A stretch of 30,243 bases of DNA. Origin: Silene noctiflora (taxonomy: Eukaryota; Streptophyta; Magnoliopsida; Caryophyllales; Caryophyllaceae). The stretch lies in NCBI GenBank assembly GCA_009801015.1, contig VHZZ01004287.1, positions 51,413 through 81,655 of the forward strand. Direction: 5' to 3'. This document shows, piece after piece, positions 23,001 to 30,243 of this stretch. The translations under genes and the position numbers were made by a program. The notes under the pieces are model-generated. The model was not told the origin of the DNA and made no database searches. It was given only the letters and a program-made list of their open reading frames with translations. The stretch's first letter is position 1; every line of letters begins with the position of its first letter.

Positions 23001-25291
23001 GTTCCTTCAGTGTGCTCTTCACCTTCTTTACAGAACTCATTATGAGTATCCTGCCATCCATCATCAACAATCAAGAATCTCGGGACACAGCCTCCTTCTG
23101 AGAAACTGCACTATGTAACGAGCGCTCGATTACAAAGGGGTGTTTAACAGGAAAGCTGTAAAAGATATTTCCCTCAAAACAAAAATTCCGGGATTGACTA
23201 GAACCCAATAATTCCTACCTTTCTAGGCCCTCTATGATTCCTTCTGGAGTGACATCTTGATAAAAGGCATCCCAAGTGCACCATCCAAACCAGTCTAAAT
23301 GCGCAGGCATCTGCCAGTGGAAGACGTTACATCAGTCAAAGTGCATCTCATTAAAAATATATATAGAGTAACATTAAATGACAGACTTCGTTCAATTTTT
23401 ACCTTCTTATTCTCCAAGTGGTTAAAAGTTCCTTTATGAGCTGCCAACATCCTACGACAACGAAGATAAGATGCTTAAAGTTAGAACAACCTGTTTCCAG
23501 CTTCAAAGAGACAGTATGAGCGTAAGGCGCCAGTTTACAATTTTTATTGCTTGGACAAACACGTACCTTATAGAATTCTTGATTAGCTCAAATGGATTCT
23601 CTCCTGAGTTAATAAATACCGACTCAGATACTTGGGTGGTCTGAACATCAGGATCTCCTGAATTGTCAGAATAAAAGCTTCAAAACTCAAAATTCTAAAT
23701 TGTATCGGAAATTTAAATTGGTACTGCAAGAATTAGCAGCATGACAGATCAACTGACCACTTTCAACACAAAATTGGAGTTCATTTGATGAAGTTCCCTG
23801 AAAGCTCGCTCGGAATGGTCCTTCCAGCACAGGTAATAATAAAACATAGAAGGTCCGACCAGACGATGGCTCGACACCTTCATCAAGAATCACAGATTCC
23901 TCTTTAACTTCCAAAAGCAACATTTGGGTCTCCACCGGTACTTGACTTCCTGATGTTCCAAATCCAGGTATCATCCACCATATCTTATATCTGAAGAGTG
24001 ACACAAAATTGAATCCCCTGCAACATACAATGTAATTCAGTAAGTACCAATGTACGATAGCATTAGTATAGTAAATGGCGCCTTGTACTCCAATCTCATT
24101 ACTTTCCCTCTTCCTACTGTAAGATTGTTCGTAGTGTGATGAACCCCTTGGTTCATCTACACGACAATTCCGAGATTACCCCATACATACGCTTTTAAAC
24201 TACCTTGGTAGGAATTAGGAAAGCAAGAATGTCTCTTGCACTCACCCGAACTAAACTACATGACCAATTTTTAGACGATCTGAGAACTAGCAAACTTTAA
24301 ATAACTTGCAACATTGAAATTTACTTTTCACATTATCATTTTTTTCCTTTTCCAAACTAGTCAAGTATACATCAGACATTGAGACTCCGAGACTCATTCT
24401 TTGGTTCTGAATTATGAAGGAATAAGGCAACATGATTCTTTAAAGAGGTTGCACTTCTTTTGACTCTGAAGATGCTCTCCTCATCTCAAGTTTCAATGGT
24501 GTTTTGAAAACAGCCTCCTTGTGCTCCGAGACTCCGAGAGTGTGGCACAAGGAGCCTTTGAGGCACTGTTAATTTGCAAGAGCCTTTGAGGCACTGGTAA
24601 ATGCTTTGTATTGAGACTCCGAGAGTGTGGCACTATAGATTTTGGCGAAAATATGGTTTGAAACATTGAGGCTTAATCAACAGTTGAGCTCCAAGATGTT
24701 GGTTCATACACAGCATACAAATTTTCCTTCAATTTTTCAACTACTTTACAACCCTTCCTATGAACAATATTCCATTAGCTCGTACATTACAGTATCACAT
24801 GGACACACAACACAGCCTACTTACTTGATTAGAGTGTCGAACCCTGAACATGATTAACTCCCCTAATAATTTTAGCAACTAAGCTAGCTGACATTTGGTA
24901 GCCTAATTCATTTGTCTAAATCCAGAAATGTGTCTCATATGTGCGCACATTGCCAGCTAGCAGCTACTCTATAATACACGTAACAATGTTACCCAATGGC
25001 TCAGAGTGGTCCGATAAGGGGTCCGGGGTACACAACATTGATCTATTCCGTATTTATTAACATCCAAATACAAAAAAAGATAATATATGAAAGATGAGTA
25101 ACTAACTGGAAGACGCCGAGGGAGAACACATGGCGGGAGCTGGCAGTAGGTGAGGTGGCACCAACAAAAGCAGCGGACCCACATGGCAGAGGTGAAACGA
25201 CGAGGTTTTGAGATACTTGTGTGAAGATAGCAGTACCGTTGACCAACAAACGACCATCTTCAGTAATGGAAGGCATGCTTTTGATCGTCAT
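20046..25291 (-). CDS. Raffinose synthase / alkaline alpha-galactosidase family protein (SIP1-like, GH36)
   Basis: Members transfer galactose from galactinol to sucrose or hydrolyse raffinose-family sugars; this one is most like the SIP1/RFS1-2-6 type, probably cytosolic. Fourteen exons join in frame: 25291-25107, 24017-23758, 23657-23567, 23451-23403, 23310-23219, 23105-22998, 22910-22794, 22492-22082, 22001-21860, 21320-21253, 21142-21008, 20923-20709, 20618-20530 and 20327-20046, giving 747 residues, a normal length. The 80-residue stachyose synthase insertion is absent. Key motifs are [18 protein letters not shown] (203-212), LIVDDGW (237-243), [18 protein letters not shown] with predicted nucleophile Asp386, RASEDF with candidate acid/base Asp450, PDWDMFH (479-485), [41 protein letters not shown] and [11 protein letters not shown]. 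The start MTIKSM fits the family; a second in-frame ATG at 25369 would add 26 residues. Hydrolase and transferase cannot be separated by sequence alone. Confidence 0.93.
20924..21007 (-). other. Intron 11 of the raffinose synthase family gene (splice-site note)
   Basis: The acceptor before exon 12 was chosen at cttgacag, giving the join [12 protein letters not shown]. This keeps the frame and matches the conserved family block. The first in-frame ATG-like codon slightly upstream is intronic. Confidence 0.7.
21618..21859. mobile_element. Possible Stowaway-like fragment in an RFS intron
   Basis: tactccctctactttttatg at 21618-21637 has the look of a Stowaway-type left end. It lies in the 539 base intron between exons 9 and 10 (21321-21859). 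No convincing right end was found before the exon. Confidence 0.35.
22545..22620 (+). repeat. SINE-like short dispersed repeat, weak copy 2 (RFS intron)
   Basis: cctattgcctaaggactccc and gggctaaggagtcggatgta parallel the acccagtgcctc and ggggtcggatatacgc blocks of the copy at 15421. Divergence is high, so membership is tentative. Confidence 0.3.
24520..24632. repeat. Interleaved short direct repeats in RFS intron 1
   Basis: gagactccgagagtgtggca occurs twice, gagcctttgaggcactg occurs twice, and a related gagactccgagact lies further left near 24380. The arrangement suggests repeated slippage or local duplication. Confidence 0.75.
24980..25060 (+). repeat. SINE-like short dispersed repeat, copy 3 (RFS intron 1)
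   Basis: aacaatgttacccaatggct, ggtccgataaggggtccggg and a tatttattaac end correspond in order to blocks of the copy at 15421-15515. Orientation is the same on the plus strand. Confidence 0.4.
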
Positions 25292-25317
25292 TGATGAATG
25301 TGTCTTGCCTCCTTCAC

Positions 25318-25327
25318 CACGTGTCAC
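25318..25327 (-). promoter_or_regulatory. ABRE/G-box-like element near the RFS start
   Basis: The minus strand reads GACACGTGGTG-like sequence with a CACGTG core about 30 bases upstream of the ATG. bZIP factors acting in abscisic-acid and stress responses bind such cores, and raffinose-family genes are often stress-induced. A second ACGTGG-type core lies near 25821 on the plus strand. Being so near the start codon, the first may fall in the 5' UTR, so function is uncertain. Confidence 0.35.
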
Positions 25328-25331
25328 TATA

Positions 25332-25364
25332 TGATTTGCACACTTTGATGATTTGCACACTTTG
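25332..25364. repeat. 17 bp tandem duplication in the RFS leader
   Basis: gatttgcacactttgat is duplicated head to tail just upstream of the RFS start codon. Confidence 0.8.
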
Positions 25365-25660
25365 ATCAAATCATAAATACAATCAATTAATCAATCAATC
25401 AATCAAAGGAAAAATAAAGGAAGACTAACGAGGTTTAGTTTTGACTTTCACAAATTCTCATTTAAAATGGCCGATATCCCTCCTAAAACACTTTAGAGTT
25501 TTGAGTTAGTAGAGCTTGAGGTATTTGTAGGTGAGAATGTGGGAAAAGAGAGGGAAGAAAACTCGTGAAACTTGGCGTTGAGCTGACGTTCACTCGATTT
25601 AACTCGATTCGTTCTCGGGTAGATCTTATAAACAGGTTATATTTATGTAATAAGATCATA

Positions 25661-25690
25661 CTCATTACTCATTACTCATTACTCATTACT
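25661..25690. repeat. Heptamer repeat (TACTCAT)4 upstream of RFS
   Basis: Four consecutive tactcat units lie about 370 bases upstream of the RFS start codon. Confidence 0.85.
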
Positions 25691-25699
25691 AATAAGACC

Positions 25700-26330
25700 A
25701 TCGGATTTGAGAATTAAATGACATTTAAAGAGCGTGAAAAATGGAATTAGCTGACCTTTGCAACGTATGAAACTTGGATACCGATGTATGTACAGTCGAT
25801 AATCTAGAGTTGTGCACGCATGACGTGGAATCCAATCACAGCTGAGCTGTCGTCTACGTTGAATTATTGTTGACGTTGACCATCTCACCCCTCCCCTCAG
25901 CATCGCTTGAATGATGATTAATAATTTGATTGTTTGAACTTTGAAGGCTGCACTTAAAGAGAATACGATAAGGTTGTATCCATGCTCTTTCCTACAGTAT
26001 ACTTCGTAGCTTTTAAAGTATATAGGTGACTAAATGGCGCAAATATATTGACCCGATTTAATTCAATCCGCTTTTTCAAAGAGTTTGGACTTTCTATTTT
26101 GGCCAAAAAAAGCCTATGGACTAACTCAAAAAGCCCAAAATATCTTTTGATTGGACTAATGGTATTAACTCAGTTTTTTTATATGTTCAATCAAAAAATA
26201 AACCTTAATACTCATCATGTTTTTTAGAGATTGACTTTTCAAAATAAACTTTAATACTCATCTTGTGTTTTAGAGACTGACTTTTCAAAATAAATAAGTG
26301 AATCAATCAATATCAATATCAATCAATCAA
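25700..26330. other. Upstream intergenic region of the RFS gene
   Basis: No gene was recognised. The region holds two TTGAC cores (gttgacgttgacc, near 25868-25880) of the W-box type, a 46 bp tandem duplication (26195-26287) and a (TCAA)n-rich run near 26296-26338. Confidence 0.45.
26195..26290. repeat. 46 bp tandem duplication
   Basis: Two units start aaaataaacYttaatactca (26195 and 26241) and end gactttt; they differ at only a few positions. A third partial unit begins at 26287. Confidence 0.85.
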
Positions 26331-28161
26331 TATCAATATACGAAGTATATACTTAAAAGAGGAACTTTTGAAGCGATTTCATTGGCTACTGCTTTGAAGT
26401 GATTTCATTGGCTACTATTTTTTTTTTAATAAATAATGTGTATAAAAAGATATAATCAGAATATGAATTTAATAAGGAATCAAACTGATCAACTACAAAC
26501 AATAGTCCTATACTACCTTAATATTGTAGATTATCCTTAAATTTTGCTTTGTATCATCCATGTTCATCTCTAAAATTGGTGGTAACACATATTGACGCCT
26601 TATATGAGTCAAATACAATAAATTTGATTAGATTCTACAAATTCAATTAATTAATTAAGTAAATGAACCTAACAAATAGAAAAGAAAATATGTTTCGGAA
26701 GCTCTCACATTAAACACGTTCGGTAAAAAAAAAGAAAAAAAAGAAAAAAAAAAAGACTTCTATTAGACTTCAAATAACTCTAAGTACAAATGCAAACAAT
26801 ATATGCCGACTGAATCAAGTTGCTATATTTTCCTGACTTCTCTAATTCCTAATTGTTTTTTTTCCAATTAGCATGTCATCTGTGAAGTTACAATCTCTAA
26901 TATTTATTATATTTATTGTTTGCAATAAATTTTCAGGTATAATTCAGTTTGTGCATATACAATGTGGTTGTTCAATTCAGAGATAAAACCCGTCTTCGGA
27001 TAATTTATTATTGAAGATTTGAAGGTATAGCGTTTTTGCAATTCCATTCTTAGTTACCATCTTACATATTATGGTAGGAGTGTTCATCTATAAAGGTTAT
27101 TCATACCTTGAATCTGTATTTTATGCCATCAATCGATCTCGACAAATATTTATCGTGTAGTTTCATAATTGTTGCTCAGTATTTGTTTCATTACAACTTT
27201 AGTTCGGTTGGTGATACGGAGTAATAATGAGGAAGTTTNAGTAGTATGAACACAATCAAGCACTCAATTTCTATGCTTCATTGTTCCTACTTTGATAAAA
27301 AAAAAAAAAATCGCTTATTGCTATTGTATAATACTCATTATGTAGCATGCGATTTTTTTGTTAATTATACACTTAATTAGGTATGTAATTGATTGCGTAA
27401 TATTTGAGATTTTTTTGTTTGAATTGAAGAATTTTCAGTACTTATGTTTCTAATCAACATGTTATCAGGATGTCAAGTTACGATCTCTAATATTTATCGT
27501 CTTTATTATTTCTTATTATCATAGGGACCATAATTGTGACCTTAAAAAGGCTTCTGACAAGAGCGTAAAATAACAAAGACTAACAGCCTTCGACACTGCT
27601 TCAATGATTTAAGTGCTTTCAAACCCAAGAACAATGATCATCCAAGAACAATGATCATCACTTAGCCTTTCACACATGTAAATGATTTCAATTTTTTTTT
27701 GCATGACCCTAAACAATAAAAATATCGTCCGAATTAATTAAAAGCTATCTTTTTCCGAGCCCCGGTCATTAGTTTACCCTTACTTTATTTGAGAGTAGGT
27801 AGTAAAAAGTTTACAAACCAATCATTTACAACGAAGTAGCTAATAGATAGACTTTGCAACTAATCAAGAGCATGATAATTATAATTTTATTAAAAAAACA
27901 AACATGCCTCAAACACATTACCTATTTACAAACTTTCCTAATAATTAGAAGGTCTATATAGTTACTCTTAACAGTCTCACATAAAAATGATTTATACTAA
28001 ATCACAAATTTTTAAGAGAGACGATCTCTCAGTATTACAAACACAAAATGAATATGGTCTATACTCAATAGTATTAATAATCGTACTAACACTAAGTCTC
28101 ATGATAATTACTTAGAAATTACTATTGTGTATAACCCGGGCAACCCCTGTCATGAAATCTA
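26331..28161 (+). mobile_element. Candidate Helitron-like element (weak boundaries)
   Basis: The start region (gtatatacttaaaagagg, then gcgatttcattggctactgc) matches the sequence directly after the Helitron end at 29405, so it probably represents the 5' end of a Helitron family. At 28135-28161 acccgggcaacccctg followed by tcatgaaatctat parallels the well-formed 3' end at 29377-29405, but finishes CTAT instead of CTAG. The interior is non-coding and includes repeated agttacRatctctaatattt blocks (26885 and 27473). Both boundaries are tentative. Confidence 0.3.
27623..27658. repeat. 17 bp tandem duplication
   Basis: ccaagaacaatgatcat is present twice in direct succession. Confidence 0.8.
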
Positions 28162-28494
28162 TCCGTACATAATTGAAGAATAATAAAGAACNTTTATCAC
28201 AAAATAAACTACTGCAAGAATTTGATCAATAATAGAATAAGTTATATAATTTTGAACGTAAGAGAATTCTAGCTGCACAACTACACAATATCTATTTGAG
28301 TAGGATTATAAGTTCTAATTATGTAAACACCTTTCGTATTATGATCACCATAGATATCCCTTTCCTCAATATTGGTTTGTTATTATATATTGTTACTATA
28401 TATATTTAAGCAAAAAGTATTCCTCTAATGTTTACACATTGTCTATTTTACAAGATGTTGAATATAATGTCATACAATTTTAATCATGATTAGA

Positions 28495-28575
28495 TGTGTA
28501 AGAGATTTTCACCGATCACGATCCTAGGTGTCGAACCCCAAACATTATGCGAATGGTCTACCCAAAAGAGCAGTT
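28495..28575 (-). other. Possible tRNA-derived SINE head
   Basis: The minus strand contains GGTTCGACACC (28537-28527), a perfect fit to the RNA polymerase III B box GGTTCGANNCC. About 20-25 bases upstream lies gggtagaccattcg, a loose A-box candidate. It does not fold into a tRNA as far as I can judge. No tail or target duplication was defined. Confidence 0.3.
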
Positions 28576-28651
28576 AGTAGTATTATGGTGTTCTTTGGAG
28601 AGTACGTAACATTTCTCATACAGATTGAACAAAATATAGGTATATATTAGT

Positions 28652-28666
28652 TATAATTAAATTGCT
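28652..28666. repeat. Left target-site duplication of the LINE
   Basis: tataattaaattgct here matches tataattaaaatgct at 29307-29321 at 14 of 15 positions. Confidence 0.8.
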
Positions 28667-29306
28667 GCAGGATGTTATCAGTGGCTCAGAGATCAGAAAC
28701 CAAAATGGAGATGGGCAACTTTAGTCTGGAACCATTGGTCTATACCCAAGCATGCTATGCTTGCCTGGCTCATTACCAAGGATGCACTAAATACAAAAGC
28801 TAAATTGCTGAGAATATGGGTGTGTGCAGATGATAGGTGTTGTCTTTGTGAGCAAGATAAGGAGACACGGGAACATCTCTTTTGTAGGTGTAAGTTCAGT
28901 AATAAGGTTCTAGAAGTGCTCAATAGGGCTCTGAGCTGGCAAATCCCTGTGAGCAGATCGTTGGAATGGTGCAGAAGGAGAAGAGGATCAAAAATTCAAA
29001 GGAACGTGTAGGTGATGGTGGTGGTAGCTACCATATATCACATCTGGTATCAAAGGAACAAAGTCAGAGTTGAGAGCAAAGTGGAACTCCCTGAAAGAGT
29101 AGCAAGAAGGATACTAGAAGACAGTAAGCATAGGATAGCACATGTTATTAAGCTCCCTATTAATACTAGGGACCATCGATGGCTAGAAGAGAGGCAGATG
29201 GCTTTATAAGCGGATGTGAGGGAAATGAGCTATGTATTTTTATTTCATGTGTAAATGTGAACCTTCTTTTGATATATAATACACTTACATTTTAACAAAA
29301 AAAAAA
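28667..29306 (+). mobile_element. 5'-truncated LINE retrotransposon copy
   Basis: About 640 bases remain: the C-terminal end of a reverse-transcriptase polyprotein, a short 3' UTR (29210-29296) and a ten-base A tail ending at 29306. It is flanked by a 15 bp duplication (28652-28666 and 29307-29321, one mismatch), the signature of target-primed reverse transcription. Severe 5' truncation is typical of plant LINEs. Confidence 0.85.
28669..29209 (+). pseudogene. LINE polyprotein C-terminus with zf-RVT domain, interrupted by one stop
   Basis: The frame opens after the truncation point (GCYQWLRDQKPKWRW...), continues WNHWSIPKHAMLAWLITKD and through the zinc-binding zf-RVT motif (CCLC at the CxxC position, then EHLFCRC giving H-x4-C), and ends with an IYHIWYQRNKVRVE block typical of LINE C-termini. 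A TAG at 29009-29011 interrupts an otherwise continuous frame; the same frame resumes at once and runs to a TAA at 29207-29209. It cannot be functional because reverse transcriptase and endonuclease are missing. Few disabling changes imply a fairly recent insertion. Confidence 0.85.
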
Positions 29307-29321
29307 TATAATTAAAATGCT
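29307..29321. repeat. Right target-site duplication of the LINE
   Basis: tataattaaaatgct follows the A tail directly and pairs with 28652-28666. Confidence 0.8.
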
Positions 29322-29376
29322 TTCAAAGCAACAATCTCGATCAAGATAAATATTCAGAAATTATTTCTTCATATTA

Positions 29377-29405
29377 CCCGGCCAACGGCCGAGCATGAAA
29401 TCTAG
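29377..29405 (+). mobile_element. Helitron 3' end
   Basis: A GC-rich hairpin (CGGCC-aac-GGCCG, 29379-29391) is followed ten bases later by CTAG at 29402-29405 and then T. These are the canonical 3' features. The matching 5' end lies somewhere to the left, possibly near 26331, in which case the LINE is nested within the element. Directly downstream, tatatatacttaaaagagaa looks like a second 5' end of the same family. Confidence 0.6.
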
Positions 29406-29711
29406 TATATATATATACTTAAAAGAGAAATTTTTGGAGCAATTTCATTGGTTATTGCTTTGGAGAGATTTTATTGGCTATTGCTTTTGTTGAATAAATT
29501 ATATTTAAAAATAAAAAGATAATTTAAATAGAGATTAGTCCATGTTTTGTAAACTACCATCATAATTTTAAAATAGTAAATTAAAAGATAATTAATATAA
29601 TAATTATAAATAGCAATAAATAAAATAGCATTAATTTGAGGTGTATATAAAATTGAATTTGAGGTGTATCAAACTGGGGAATATAATAGATAAATATTCA
29701 GTAAGTGGATT

Positions 29712-30029
29712 ATACATCCGATGTACTACCACAAATTTTATAGTTTTTGGGCATTATAATAAAGTTTTTGAGTTTTGTTTTAAAAATTATGAGTTTTACT
29801 ATAAAGTTTCCGAATTCATTTACTTAGACAATTAGCTCAAAAAATTACAATAAAACTCGAAAACATTACGTATAAACTTAGTTAAATTTGAGTTTTGACA
29901 AGAAAAAAAATTAAAATTTAACATATAAACTTTCATAAGGTCAGAAAAAATACATATATGCTCAAAAACAAATAAAGTTTGAGGTAATAAGCTCAGAAAA
30001 TAAAGTATGAGGTAGTACATCCGATGTAT
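29712..30029 (-). mobile_element. Intact 318 bp element with 19 bp terminal inverted repeats
   Basis: The left end ATACATCCGATGTACTACC (29712-29730) and the complement of the right end (ATACATCGGATGTACTACC, 30011-30029) differ at one base. The interior is AT-rich with repeated actcaaa/tttgagt blocks and no coding capacity. Relatives lie at 16872-19402 (interrupted) and 4862-5091 (diverged). The terminal repeat contains a near-palindrome, ACATCSGATGT. No clear target duplication was seen, so the superfamily is open. Confidence 0.75.
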
Positions 30030-30158
30030 GTTCCTTTTTCTCATAAATATGAGTGTATATAAAGTTTTACCCATTATGACGATGTTTTCTGGCAAACATA
30101 TTTTATTTGTGCCATTGTATTTGTCAAGCTAATCAAATTGTATTTCTTATTGGGCAAA

Positions 30159-30195
30159 TTCTCATTTGTGACGGAAAGTATCCGTCACAAATGAG
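30159..30195. repeat. Perfect 17 bp hairpin, likely small-element core
   Basis: CTCATTTGTGACGGA-aagta-TCCGTCACAAATGAG is a perfect 15 bp stem with a 5 base loop, extended to 17 bp by flanking tt/aa. It is followed by a gacgggtaccattttgtg block. Such gacgga hairpins resemble small inverted-repeat elements; the rest of this one may lie beyond the window. Confidence 0.7.
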
Positions 30196-30243
30196 AAGAC
30201 GGGTACCATTTTGTGAGACAAAATGCCCAAATAGAGGAGAGAG

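Larger units (their letters stand above)
24018..25106 (-). other. Large first intron of the raffinose synthase family gene
   Basis: This 1089 base intron is bounded by CA|GTTAGT (25106 leftwards) and gcag before 24017. It contains a cluster of short direct repeats (24520-24630) and a SINE-like repeat (24980-25060). Small open frames inside it have no recognisable similarity. Confidence 0.75.

Noticed and set aside
23098-23105. Acceptor at ctcag eight bases further in for RFS exon 6
   Set aside because: It breaks the conserved ESFSEGG join; the acceptor at tgcag before 23105 keeps the frame and the family sequence.
24642-25184. Small frames in RFS intron 1
   Set aside because: They overlap intronic repeats and have no recognisable family.
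29641-30095. Two frames of 64 and 87 codons at the right end
   Set aside because: They run through the non-coding inverted-repeat element and are Phe/Tyr/Asn-rich translations of AT-rich DNA.
1-30243. CRISPR arrays, operons or phage-like features
   Set aside because: The sequence is plant nuclear with spliced genes, and none of the repeats has regular spacers.

Overview
This is nuclear DNA from a flowering plant, almost certainly a eudicot. The introns are AT-rich GT..AG introns, the three complete genes are plant-specific or plastid-targeted, and the spaces between them hold Helitrons, Stowaway-like and other small inverted-repeat elements, and a 5'-truncated LINE. The chloroplast RNA-binding protein resembles the spinach 28 kDa ribonucleoprotein as I remember it, and the 9-mer tacggagta recurs, so I lean towards Caryophyllales (Amaranthaceae or Caryophyllaceae). 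I cannot name a species. Scattered single N bases, dense at 3603-3870, mark uncertain sequence.

Layout. Bases 1-84 (minus) are the first 28 codons of a gene that leaves the window at the left edge; it starts with a hydrophobic signal or anchor segment. Bases 200-8200 are intergenic and repeat-rich: an unclassified stretch with an N-rich GT-repeat core, a member of an ATACATC-ended element family (4862-5091), tandem duplications, and a complete non-autonomous Helitron (6943-7775). Three complete genes follow, all on the minus strand: a seven-exon SIEVE ELEMENT OCCLUSION gene (8226-11512, 701 aa), a four-exon chloroplast two-RRM ribonucleoprotein gene (13231-16144, 308 aa), and a fourteen-exon raffinose synthase/alkaline alpha-galactosidase family gene (20046-25291, 747 aa). 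Between the second and third lies a nested insertion: a 2.2 kb Helitron inside a small inverted-repeat element whose uninterrupted relative sits at 29712-30029. The right end (25.5-30.2 kb) is intergenic and holds Helitron-like ends, a 640 bp LINE with a 15 bp target duplication, the intact inverted-repeat element and a long perfect hairpin.

How the genes relate. Two of the three complete genes fit phloem biology: SEO protein forms sieve-element filaments, and the raffinose synthase family handles galactinol-derived sugars that some plants transport in phloem. The RNA-binding protein acts in chloroplast mRNA stability and editing. Plant nuclear neighbours are usually not co-transcribed, and nothing here suggests an operon. 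I found no evidence of a new biological system; the most informative signals are the transposon nesting and the gene models, which were assembled by hand from splice sites and reading-frame continuity.
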